Origin: Flavobacteriaceae bacterium
Lineage (GTDB): Bacteria; Bacteroidota; Bacteroidia; Flavobacteriales; Flavobacteriaceae
Direction of reading: 5' to 3'
DNA length: 8,696 nt
Assembly: GCA_002714815.1 (NCBI GenBank)
Contig: PAYI01000045.1
Span: forward strand, 1 to 8,696
Positions 1-6,632 of the stretch are shown in pieces. The translations under genes and the position numbers were made by a program. The notes below the pieces were generated by a model. The model saw only the letters and a program-made list of their open reading frames with translations, was not told the origin of the DNA and ran no database searches. Numbering within the stretch: the first letter of the stretch is position 1; every line of letters starts with the position of its first letter.

Positions 1-111
1 TAAGAGTAATTAAGAATGAGAAGGGATTGTTTTTAGAATCATAATTAATCTATTAAATTTAATAAGCTCAAACATTTCAAACTTTTTTATATTTCATTTA
101 ATTTTTTAATT
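1..111. other. flank downstream of hemL, no confident gene
   Basis: This AT-rich stretch lies beyond the hemL stop and runs to the window edge. A plus-strand open frame at 3-44 is open at the window edge, reads RVIKNEKGLFLES and then stops. It could be the tail of a gene that converges on hemL, but 13 residues are too few to identify. A perfect AT-only palindrome of 14 bases sits at 51-64 (TATTAAATTTAATA). No tRNA or other RNA gene is visible. Confidence 0.3.
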
Positions 112-124
112 CTAAAGATTAGAA
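110..124 (-). terminator. weak hairpin over the hemL stop codon
   Basis: On the minus strand TTCTAA-TCT-TTAGAA forms a perfect 6-base stem with a 3-base loop that includes the hemL TAG stop. The stem is AT-rich and is followed by an A-rich run rather than a T-run, so it does not meet the usual criteria of an intrinsic terminator. It is listed only because it sits exactly at the end of the operon. Confidence 0.15.
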
Positions 125-1398
125 ACAACCTTTCGAAAGCTATTAATTGTTTTTTCAATATCCTCAAAAGTTAAAGCATCATTTAAAAAGTAACTTTCAA
201 AAGCACTAGGAGGCAAGTAAATACCTTCATCTAACATTCCATGAAAATAGATGTTAAATCGTTCATTATTCCCTAAAGCAGCAGTTTCAAAGTCTACAAC
301 TTCTTCTTCTGTAAAATGAATAGAGATCATTGAGCCCAATCTGTTTATGTGATAAGGTATATCCTTGCCTTTAAGCACTTCTTTAAATCCTATTTCTAAA
401 TGTTCGGTCTTTGATGCTAGTCGGGAAAATATTTCTTCATCAGAATCTAAAGCTTGAAGCATGGCTAAACCAGCAGACATAGCAAGTGGATTTCCACTAA
501 GTGTTCCCGCTTGGTAGATAGGACCATCTGGTGCTAAATGTTTCATTATTTCGCTTTTTGCAGCAAAAGCTCCTACAGGCAATCCACCTCCTAATACTTT
601 ACCATAAGTAGCGATATCTGCAGCGACACCTAAAAGTTCTTGAGCTCCGCCTTTTGCTAAACGAAATCCAGTCATAACTTCATCGAATATAAGTAGGCTT
701 CCATATTGATCACATAAACTTCGTAAGCCCTGTAAAAATCCTTCCTTTGGAGGAATGCATCCCATATTACCAGCAACAGGCTCTACAATAATAGCTGCAA
801 TTTCCTCGGGAAATTGATTAAAAAGTGATGACACTTCATTAAGGTTATTGTAATCTGCAAGAAGAGTGTCTTTAGCTGTACCTCTAGTTACTCCTGGACT
901 ACTAGGGCTTCCAAAAGTAACTGCTCCACTCCCTGCTTGAATAAGAAAAGCATCAGAATGTCCATGATAACATCCTTTAAATTTGATAATTTTTTCTCTT
1001 TGTGTTGTGCCTCGAGCCAAACGAATAGCACTCATACAAGCCTCTGTACCTGAATTGACAAAGCGAATTTTGTTCATATTAGGTATCATTTTTAAGGCAA
1101 GATTCGCTATTTCAGTTTCTAAAGCCGTAGGCATTCCAAAAGAAGTGCCTTTATCTGCACGTGTCTTTATTGCATCGATTACAGGCTTATAAGCATGACC
1201 TAAAATCATGGGGCCCCAACTCGCAATGTAGTCAAGATAGGTATTACCATCGGCATCATAAAGATAAGCTCCTTTGGCTTTTTTTACAAAAACAGGAGTA
1301 CCCCCTACAGATTTAAATGCTCTTACAGGAGAGTTTACACCTCCTGGAATAGACTTTTGCGCTTCATTAAACAAGGTGCTGCTTCTTTGATATCGCAT
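112..1398 (-). CDS. hemL: glutamate-1-semialdehyde 2,1-aminomutase
   Basis: This PLP enzyme turns glutamate-1-semialdehyde into 5-aminolevulinate, the last step of the C5 route to heme and other tetrapyrroles, in the cytoplasm. The 428-residue length is normal for the family. Visible landmarks are the N-terminal PGGVNSPVRAF block (18-28), the NSGTEA cofactor-phosphate loop (115-120), YHGHSD (144-149), the cofactor-ring aspartate in DEVMTGFR (Asp239) and the Schiff-base lysine in GKVLGGGLPVGA (Lys267). GTLSGNPLAM (298-307) is also intact. The start fits the family N terminus and follows the stop of the upstream lipoprotein gene by 2 bases, so hemL is probably the last gene of the operon and co-translated with it. 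The glutamyl-tRNA reductase gene (hemA) is not in the window. Family assignment is secure. Confidence 0.97.
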   Translation of the reverse strand: MRYQRSSTLFNEAQKSIPGGVNSPVRAFKSVGGTPVFVKKAKGAYLYDADGNTYLDYIASWGPMILGHAYKPVIDAIKTRADKGTSFGMPTALETEIANLALKMIPNMNKIRFVNSGTEACMSAIRLARGTTQREKIIKFKGCYHGHSDAFLIQAGSGAVTFGSPSSPGVTRGTAKDTLLADYNNLNEVSSLFNQFPEEIAAIIVEPVAGNMGCIPPKEGFLQGLRSLCDQYGSLLIFDEVMTGFRLAKGGAQELLGVAADIATYGKVLGGGLPVGAFAAKSEIMKHLAPDGPIYQAGTLSGNPLAMSAGLAMLQALDSDEEIFSRLASKTEHLEIGFKEVLKGKDIPYHINRLGSMISIHFTEEEVVDFETAALGNNERFNIYFHGMLDEGIYLPPSAFESYFLNDALTFEDIEKTINSFRKVVSNL

Positions 1399-1400
1399 AG

Positions 1401-2189
1401 TTATTTTTTAATTGGAATTTTTAACTCCTGACCAAGATAAATAGTTTGATCTTTTAATAGATTGACTTCAACCAGGCATTCCTGTGAAATATTATACTTT
1501 TTTGAAAGAGAGTAAAGAGTATCTCCTTCTTTGACCTTATGGATTCGACTTTTTATTCTATTTACATTTTTAATTGATTTTTCATCTTTAGAATAAATCT
1601 GTTTTTTGATATCAAATTGTGTTAGATCAAATCGTTCAATTAACCCAATCAATTTATCAGGGTATTTTGGATCTGTAGCATAGCCTGCTTTTTTAAGTCC
1701 TTTGGCCCATTCTTTATAATTTGTGATTTTAATTTCAAAAAGAAATGCGTAACGTGATCTTTCTTTTAAAAAAAGAGAATGGTCTCGGTAAGAAGAAGCC
1801 GGATCCTTGTATACTCTAAAGCATTCTCCTTTAAGATCATCATCATGATATATCTTCTTTCCTTTCCAATCTGTATGACACTTGATACCAAAATGATTGT
1901 TAGCTGTTTCTGCCAAATATCCGTATCCAATACCAGATTCAAGAATTCCTTGTGCTAATGTAATACTTGCTGGTATTCCATAAGTTTTCATTTCTGCCAT
2001 AGCTATAGGACCAAATTGACTAATATAGTGTTCAATTTTTTCTTTATTCGTTAAAATCTTTTTCGAGTTTGTAGTTTTTTTTGGAGAACCAAGTGCTTCT
2101 TTTGAATCTGCTTTTGAAGCCTTTTCTATAATCACTACTTGTCTAGAAGTTCCACAAGAAGTTAAAAGCAAAAAAAAATTAATTATCAC
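1401..2189 (-). CDS. glucosaminidase-domain lipoprotein with LysM
   Basis: Probable peptidoglycan hydrolase anchored as a lipoprotein. With the GTG start at 2189 the protein has 262 residues. It opens with a short hydrophobic stretch ending in LLLTSC, with the lipid-modified cysteine at about residue 12. A Lys/Ser-rich linker follows, then a glucosaminidase (GH73/FlgJ-type) domain at about 53-190 with the likely catalytic glutamate in AQGILESGIG (Glu84), and NNHFGIKC and YRDHSLFL blocks. A C-terminal LysM domain lies at about 217-259 (HKVKEGDTLYSLSKKYNIS). An in-frame ATG at 2306 would add 39 hydrophilic residues, bury the signal peptide and create a 121-base overlap with the upstream gene, so I reject it. 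The GTG overlaps the upstream TGA stop by 4 bases, a typical coupled arrangement. A rare ATA start at 2204 would give a better charged N terminus (MYKVFVIINFFLLLTSC) and cannot be excluded. Domain call is firm, exact start is not. Confidence 0.88.
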   Translation of the reverse strand: MIINFFLLLTSCGTSRQVVIIEKASKADSKEALGSPKKTTNSKKILTNKEKIEHYISQFGPIAMAEMKTYGIPASITLAQGILESGIGYGYLAETANNHFGIKCHTDWKGKKIYHDDDLKGECFRVYKDPASSYRDHSLFLKERSRYAFLFEIKITNYKEWAKGLKKAGYATDPKYPDKLIGLIERFDLTQFDIKKQIYSKDEKSIKNVNRIKSRIHKVKEGDTLYSLSKKYNISQECLVEVNLLKDQTIYLGQELKIPIKK

Positions 2190-3112
2190 AAATACTTTAT
2201 ATATGAGAGAATAGGTGACTTCATTTTTTGCAGCCTGTGATTTATTCCAGTAATTCCCTGAAGTCCTCCCGTGTGAATTGCTAAAATATTCTTTCCCCAT
2301 CGCCATTTTTTTGTTTTAATGAGTTCAAAAATAGCAAAAAGCAATTTGCCTGTATAAACCGGATCCAATGGAATTTGATATTTTTTATAAAAGGAATTCA
2401 TAAATTTTATTAGTTCACTTGTTGTCTTAGCATAACCTCCGAATGTGAACTCCGAATTTATTTCCCAATTCTCTTTTTTAGATTTACTAGAAATATACTT
2501 ATTAACAGACGAGTTTTTTAAGGCGTTAAAACCTATAACAGTTTGTTTTTCTGAAGCAGATTGAATCAATCCTGCTAGGGTGCCTCCAGTGCCCACACTA
2601 GTGCAGATCACATCAAATTTTGAGTCTTTTGGTGTGAGAATTTCAGAACAACCCTTAACTGATAATGTTTCTGTTCCTCCTTCCGGAATCAATCGATAAC
2701 TTGTCAACTTATCTATTTGCTGCTTAACCTCAAAAGAAGTCTCTTTTTTTTTATAAGCACTTCTTGACACACAAATCAATTGCATCTCTTGTGAGGCACA
2801 ATAAGTTAAAGTACTACTATGCGCTATTTTATCTTGCCATTCTTCTCCTCGCACAATACCAATAGTTTTTATTCCTGACTCTTTGCCAGCTAAAGCCGTA
2901 GCTGCTAAATGATTTGAAAAAGCACCCCCAAAAGTGATGACAACAGGAATTTTTTGGGTAACAATTTCTTGAAAAATATAGTTTAATTTTCGATACTTAT
3001 TTCCAGAAATTATTGGGTGCAATAAATCTTCTCTTTTTATGAAAATTGAATGTCCATTTATAATACCAAGCGATTGATTTGTAGTACTTTTGAAGGTGTC
3101 AAAAAAATGCAT
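2186..3112 (-). CDS. PLP-dependent ACC deaminase/D-cysteine desulfhydrase family enzyme
   Basis: A 308-residue fold-type II PLP enzyme of the family holding 1-aminocyclopropane-1-carboxylate deaminase and D-cysteine desulfhydrase. Visible motifs are KREDL (26-30), SGNKYRKL with the expected Schiff-base lysine at 39, the GGAFSNHLAATA substrate/cofactor loop (62-73), the phosphate-binding SVGTGGTLAG (172-181), LDPVYTGK (249-256) and HTGGLQG near the C terminus (280-286). The HTGG ending resembles D-cysteine desulfhydrase more than true ACC deaminase, but members of this family in flavobacteria have mostly not been assayed, so the substrate is open. It is the first gene of the operon with the glucosaminidase lipoprotein and hemL. 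Its start lies only 17 bases from the divergent DUF5522 gene, so its promoter must lie inside that gene or close by. Family secure, substrate inferred. Confidence 0.9.
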   Translation of the reverse strand: MHFFDTFKSTTNQSLGIINGHSIFIKREDLLHPIISGNKYRKLNYIFQEIVTQKIPVVITFGGAFSNHLAATALAGKESGIKTIGIVRGEEWQDKIAHSSTLTYCASQEMQLICVSRSAYKKKETSFEVKQQIDKLTSYRLIPEGGTETLSVKGCSEILTPKDSKFDVICTSVGTGGTLAGLIQSASEKQTVIGFNALKNSSVNKYISSKSKKENWEINSEFTFGGYAKTTSELIKFMNSFYKKYQIPLDPVYTGKLLFAIFELIKTKKWRWGKNILAIHTGGLQGITGINHRLQKMKSPILSYIKYL

Positions 3113-3129
3113 TTTTAAAAGTAATTAAA

Positions 3130-3288
3130 ATGGTCTTTAGTTCATCACCTCGAATGGAAGAAGATGACTTTTATTTAACCTCCGAGGGTTATAAAGTATT
3201 TACTGAAAAATACCATCTGAAAAGAGGTTATTGTTGCCAGAATTATTGCCGGCATTGTCCCTATGATTATAATGCTAAACAAAGTTGA
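3130..3288 (+). CDS. DUF5522 small cysteine-rich protein
   Basis: A 52-residue protein, MVFSSSPRMEEDDFYLTS followed by EGYKVFTEKYHLKRGYCCQN and ending YCRHCPYDYNAKQS. The pattern YKVFTEKYHLKRGYCC-x3-CRHCPY is the hallmark of the DUF5522 family, known from Bacteroidota and also seen in eukaryotic proteins, with no established function. Four clustered cysteines (35, 36, 40, 43) plus His42 look like a metal- or cluster-binding knuckle, which is inference. The start could be ATG 3130 or the internal ATG at 3154 (MEEDDFYLTSEG), which matches the family core more closely. There is no Shine-Dalgarno motif before either. It is transcribed away from the PLP enzyme gene and precedes the DUF4136 lipoprotein gene by 49 bases on the same strand. 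Confidence 0.88.
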   Translation: MVFSSSPRMEEDDFYLTSEGYKVFTEKYHLKRGYCCQNYCRHCPYDYNAKQS

Positions 3289-3301
3289 TTTTTTTCGGCA
3301 T

Positions 3302-3309
3302 TATTTTTG
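3302..3309 (+). promoter_or_regulatory. candidate Bacteroidota -7 element (TATTTTTG)
   Basis: TATTTTTG matches the TAnnTTTG consensus of the primary sigma factor in Bacteroidota and lies 28 bases before the ATG of the DUF4136 gene, which would give a leader of about 20 bases. The nearest upstream TTG (3285-3287) is only 14 bases away, shorter than the usual spacing of about 17-23, so the -33 half is poor. In DNA this AT-rich such an octamer arises by chance about once per 1-2 kb per strand. Confidence 0.3.
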
Positions 3310-3337
3310 AGTTATATTTAAAAACAGAACAAAAGCT

Positions 3338-3877
3338 ATGAAAAATTCATTTTTATTTTTATCATTTTTATTATTAAGTGCATGTAGTTCAATTAGAGTC
3401 TATTCCGACTTTGATCGAGATATAGATTTTTCAAACTATGAAACATTTGCCTATTTTAAACCTGAAATTGATAAAGTTGATATCTCTGACTTAGACAAGC
3501 GTCGAATTCTTAAAGCATTGGATACTCAAATGAGCCTTAAAGGACTTTCAAAATCTGAAACCCCAGATCTTTTAATTGGATTTACTACCAAAGCTAAAGA
3601 ACAAATTTATGTTAATACTTGGAATAATTTCGGCTGGGGCTTAGGTTGGGGTTGGGGGTTCAGTCCATGGTTTTGGGGTTCACCGGGATATAACTCAGTA
3701 AGCACTCGAACGGAAGGCACTTTGTATGTTAACATTATTGATGCTGTTACAAAGCAGCTTGTTTGGCAAGGAAAAGGAAGAGGTGGTATAAGTGAAAGCA
3801 TGAAAAACAGGGACCAACGTATTGCCTTGTTTGTTCAAGAAATTGTTGAAAATTACCCTCCAAACTTAGAAAAATAG
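3338..3877 (+). CDS. DUF4136 domain lipoprotein
   Basis: A 179-residue protein with a clear lipoprotein signal: MKNSFLFLSFLLLSAC, Cys16 being the lipid-modified residue. The mature part begins SSIRVYSDFDRDIDFSNYET, typical of DUF4136, whose members start with a strand of the form 'V..D.D...DF..Y.TFA' and are envelope lipoproteins of unknown role. Further family features are PDLLIGF (76-82), the TEGTLYVNIIDAVTKQLVWQGKG core (125-147) and a helical C terminus (IALFVQEIVENYPP). Residues 95-118 form a Trp/Gly-rich loop (WNNFGWGLGWGWGFSPWFWG, then SPGY), a feature that family members often carry between the two halves of the domain. It most likely sits on the periplasmic face of the inner or outer membrane. 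The gene ends 2 bases from the convergent alaS stop. Function unknown. Confidence 0.9.
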   Translation: MKNSFLFLSFLLLSACSSIRVYSDFDRDIDFSNYETFAYFKPEIDKVDISDLDKRRILKALDTQMSLKGLSKSETPDLLIGFTTKAKEQIYVNTWNNFGWGLGWGWGFSPWFWGSPGYNSVSTRTEGTLYVNIIDAVTKQLVWQGKGRGGISESMKNRDQRIALFVQEIVENYPPNLEK

Positions 3878-3879
3878 AT

Positions 3880-6495
3880 TTAGGAAAAGCAAAGTTTTTC
3901 TGCAGCTTCTAAAGCTTTAGCTATCCCCTCGTTATTTTTACCTCCAGCAGTAGCGAAAAAAGGTTGACCTCCACCACCCCCCTGAATATATTCCCCCAAG
4001 ACTTTAATGATTTTTCCAGCATCTTTGCTTTGCTCGGCAACTAAAGACTTTGATATATAACAACTTAGTAAAGGTTTCCCAGTTTTACGGGATCCTAAAA
4101 TTATAATAGCTTTATCAATAGTTTTAGCCATTTCAAAACTAAGGTCTTTCATACCTTGAGCATCGAGTTCCACTTCTTTTGCAATAAATGTAATTCCTGA
4201 AATGATTTTAATTTCTTCAATTAATTCGCTTTTAAGAATTTTAGCTTTCAACTTAGACAAGGAATTCAATTCTTTTTTAAGAGATACATTTTCAGATTGC
4301 AAACTTTGGATGGCTTTGAAGGGATTTTGTGACTTCTTTAAAAGTTGAGTTACGTTTTCTAAAAGAGCTGTTTGTTCTTCAAAATAATTCTTGGCAGCAT
4401 CTCCGGTAATGGCTTCAATTCTTCTAATTCCAGACGCAACAGCACTTTCTGAAGTAATCTTGAAATGCCATATCTCAGAAGTATTATCTACATGTGTTCC
4501 TCCACAAAGCTCTATAGATTGGCCAAATCTAATGGTTCGTACTTCATCTCCATATTTCTCTCCAAAAAGAGCTATGGCTCCTTGCTTTATAGCTTCACTG
4601 TATGGAGAATTTCGCTTTTCGTCTAAAGGAATTTTTTCATGAATTCTTGCATTTACAAACTGCTCAACTTCTTTAAGTTCATCTTTACTTACTTTAGTAA
4701 AGTGGGAAAAATCAAAACGAAACATCCCGGAATGTACCATAGACCCTTTTTGTTCTACATGATTCCCCAATATCGAACGTAATGCTTGATGCATAAGATG
4801 AGTTGCAGTATGATTACAAGAAGAGCGATGGCGTTGCTTTGGATCAACAACTGCATTATGGGATTCTTCTAATTTTTCAGGTAGTGTCTTAGAATGGTGA
4901 ATAATTAAATTGTTTTCTTTTTTAGTATCTAAAATGTAAAATACATCTCCGTTTGAAGATTCTAAATATCCTTTGTCTCCAACCTGACCTCCTCCTTCTG
5001 GATAAAAAGGAGTTGAATCAAATACTAGTTGATAAAAATCTCCTTCTTTAGCAGTAGTCATTTTTCGAAAACGTATAATTTTAACTTCTGAACTTAACTG
5101 ATCATATCCAATAAATTTTTCTTTACCAGACTCGTTTAATAATACCCAATCTCCTATTTTTGAGGTAGCCGCCGCTCGAGACCTAGACTTCTGTTCTTCC
5201 ATGGCTGTATCAAATCCAATTTGATCAATTTCATAGCCGCGTTCATTTGCTATAAGTGCTGTTAGATCAAAAGGGAAACCAAAGGTGTCATACAATTCAA
5301 ATGCTTTTTCCCCAGCAATTTTTTTACCTTTTGCCTTTTCAATTATCGATTCTAAAAGACTCAGCCCTTGATCTAAAGTTTTAAGAAATGAGTTTTCTTC
5401 TTCCTTTATAACATTGTAAGCCAATTGTTGCTCATTAAGTAGCTCAGGAAAGACTTCACCCATTTGGTGGGATAAAATTCTTACGAGAAGGTGAATAAAA
5501 GGCTCCTTTTGGTTTAAAAAAGTAAAACCATATCGAATTGCTCTTCTAAGAATTCTTCGTATCACATAACCAGCTCCAGAGTTACTAGGAAGTTGTCCGT
5601 CAGCAATAGAAAAATAAACTGTTCTAATATGATCAGATATAACTCTAATTGCTCTGTCAGTTTTTTCTGACATACCATAGCTTATATTTGTAAGAGTTTC
5701 TATCTCTCTAATTAATGGTGTAAATAAATCTGTGTCATAGTTGGAATTTTTTTTCTGTAAAACCATACAAAGTCTTTCAAAACCCATCCCTGTATCGATG
5801 TGTTTATTGGGCAATTTTTCTAAACTTCCATCTGCTTTTCTATTGAATTCAATAAAGACCAAATTCCATACCTCAATAACCTCTGGATGATCTTGATTTA
5901 CCAATTTTGACCCGGGAATTTTAGCTCGTTCTGCTTCAGATCTAATGTCTACATGGATTTCCGAACAAGGCCCACAAGGCCCTTGATCTCCCATCTCCCA
6001 AAAATTATCTTTTTTATCTCCAAATAAAATACGATCCTCTGGAAGGATTTCTTTCCAAAGATTATATGCCTCATTATCTTTTTCTATTTGCTCATCTGGT
6101 GCCCCTTCAAAAATAGTCACATAAAGTTTATCAGTTTCTATATTATAAATCTCTGTTAGTAATTCCCATGCCCACGAAATAGCTTCTTTTTTAAAATAAT
6201 CACCAAAACTCCAGTTACCAAGCATTTCAAAAAAAGTATGATGGTAAGTGTCAATTCCAACCTCTTCTAAATCATTATGCTTACCTGATACACGTAAACA
6301 TTTTTGCGTATCAGCTATTCGCTTAGAACTAGGCTTTGCATTATCTAAAAAATATTCTTTAAACGGATTCATTCCAGCATTAGTGAACATCAAAGTAGGG
6401 TCATCTTTAACAACCATAGGAGCAGATTTCACTACATTATGGTTTTTTGAAGCGAAAAAATCTAAAAATTGCTGTCTAACTTCGGTGGACTTCAT
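3880..6495 (-). CDS. alaS: alanyl-tRNA synthetase
   Basis: Charges tRNA-Ala with alanine in the cytoplasm and removes mischarged serine or glycine. The 871 residues match a full-length bacterial enzyme. Order of domains: class II catalytic core (about 1-240, with MFTNAGMNPFKEYFL at 36-50, HHTFFEMLGNWSFGDY at 85-100, DQGPCGPCSEIH at 170-181 and DTGMGFER at 234-241), tRNA-recognition helices (about 241-450), a beta-barrel linker including FYPEGGGQVGD (497-507), the editing domain with the zinc ligands HTATH (562-566) and CGGTH (664-668), a coiled-coil region (about 705-765) and the C-Ala domain ending in the GGGGGQPFFATAGG glycine motif (839-852). All expected metal ligands are present. The start fits the family (KSTEVRQQFLDFF) and is preceded by an A-rich leader without a Shine-Dalgarno motif. 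It is divergent from the M23 gene and convergent with the DUF4136 gene. Confidence 0.98.
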   Translation of the reverse strand: MKSTEVRQQFLDFFASKNHNVVKSAPMVVKDDPTLMFTNAGMNPFKEYFLDNAKPSSKRIADTQKCLRVSGKHNDLEEVGIDTYHHTFFEMLGNWSFGDYFKKEAISWAWELLTEIYNIETDKLYVTIFEGAPDEQIEKDNEAYNLWKEILPEDRILFGDKKDNFWEMGDQGPCGPCSEIHVDIRSEAERAKIPGSKLVNQDHPEVIEVWNLVFIEFNRKADGSLEKLPNKHIDTGMGFERLCMVLQKKNSNYDTDLFTPLIREIETLTNISYGMSEKTDRAIRVISDHIRTVYFSIADGQLPSNSGAGYVIRRILRRAIRYGFTFLNQKEPFIHLLVRILSHQMGEVFPELLNEQQLAYNVIKEEENSFLKTLDQGLSLLESIIEKAKGKKIAGEKAFELYDTFGFPFDLTALIANERGYEIDQIGFDTAMEEQKSRSRAAATSKIGDWVLLNESGKEKFIGYDQLSSEVKIIRFRKMTTAKEGDFYQLVFDSTPFYPEGGGQVGDKGYLESSNGDVFYILDTKKENNLIIHHSKTLPEKLEESHNAVVDPKQRHRSSCNHTATHLMHQALRSILGNHVEQKGSMVHSGMFRFDFSHFTKVSKDELKEVEQFVNARIHEKIPLDEKRNSPYSEAIKQGAIALFGEKYGDEVRTIRFGQSIELCGGTHVDNTSEIWHFKITSESAVASGIRRIEAITGDAAKNYFEEQTALLENVTQLLKKSQNPFKAIQSLQSENVSLKKELNSLSKLKAKILKSELIEEIKIISGITFIAKEVELDAQGMKDLSFEMAKTIDKAIIILGSRKTGKPLLSCYISKSLVAEQSKDAGKIIKVLGEYIQGGGGGQPFFATAGGKNNEGIAKALEAAEKLCFS

Positions 6496-6632
6496 TCTTT
6501 AATTTGTTTAAATATAGTGGCTTTATCTTTAATGCGTATTTTGTTTTGAAAACAATAAATAGTATCAAATTTTATATCTTTATCACATTGTTTAATTAAT
6601 TATGCAAAAGAAATAAAAATTAATAAAACTTT
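6496..6632. promoter_or_regulatory. divergent intergenic region, alaS / M23 peptidase
   Basis: The largest gap between genes in the window (137 bases, strongly AT-rich) and the only space for the promoters of alaS (minus) and the M23-merR pair (plus). No exact TAnnTTTG -7 element is present on either strand. The octamer TATCTTTA, one mismatch away, occurs twice on the plus strand (6524-6531 and 6575-6582). The second lies about 50 bases before the M23 start but lacks a well-spaced TTG. No T-box, riboswitch or strong hairpin is recognisable before alaS. Confidence 0.45.

Noticed and set aside
51..64. Perfect palindrome TATTAAATTTAATA downstream of hemL considered as a regulator site
   Set aside because: AT-only palindromes are common in such sequence and it lies beyond a gene end rather than in a promoter.
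983..1192. Plus-strand open frame of 69 codons opposite hemL
   Set aside because: It is the complement of well-conserved hemL sequence and shows no recognisable domain.
1801..2370. Two CCGGATCC sites (near 1800 and 2361) considered as a repeat
   Set aside because: The flanking bases differ and both are inside coding sequence; nothing else is shared.
3247..3300. TGCCGGCA palindrome at 3247-3254 with CGGCATT repeated at 3250 and 3296, and a T7 run at 3289-3295, considered as a terminator after the DUF5522 gene
   Set aside because: The possible stems are short, have long loops, and are not placed directly before the T-run; the palindrome is also within conserved codons.
3607..3801. Minus-strand open frame rich in Pro/Gln opposite the DUF4136 gene
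   Set aside because: The PQPQPKPQPK repeat is the antisense reading of the Trp/Gly-rich segment of the real gene.
3884..3900. GAAAA/TTTTC stem just inside the alaS 3' end considered as terminator
   Set aside because: Only five base pairs with a 7-base loop, and no T-run directly after it in either direction.
4391..4642. Plus-strand open frame of 83 codons inside alaS
   Set aside because: Antisense shadow over the conserved editing domain of alaS.
6248..6502. Plus-strand open frame of 84 codons over the alaS start
   Set aside because: Antisense shadow over the conserved catalytic core; no known domain.
6504..6595. Repeated octamers TTGTTTAA (6504, 6588) and TATCTTTA (6524, 6575) between alaS and the M23 gene
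   Set aside because: In 137 bases of this AT-rich composition one or so repeated octamer is expected by chance; no symmetry or spacing suggests an operator.
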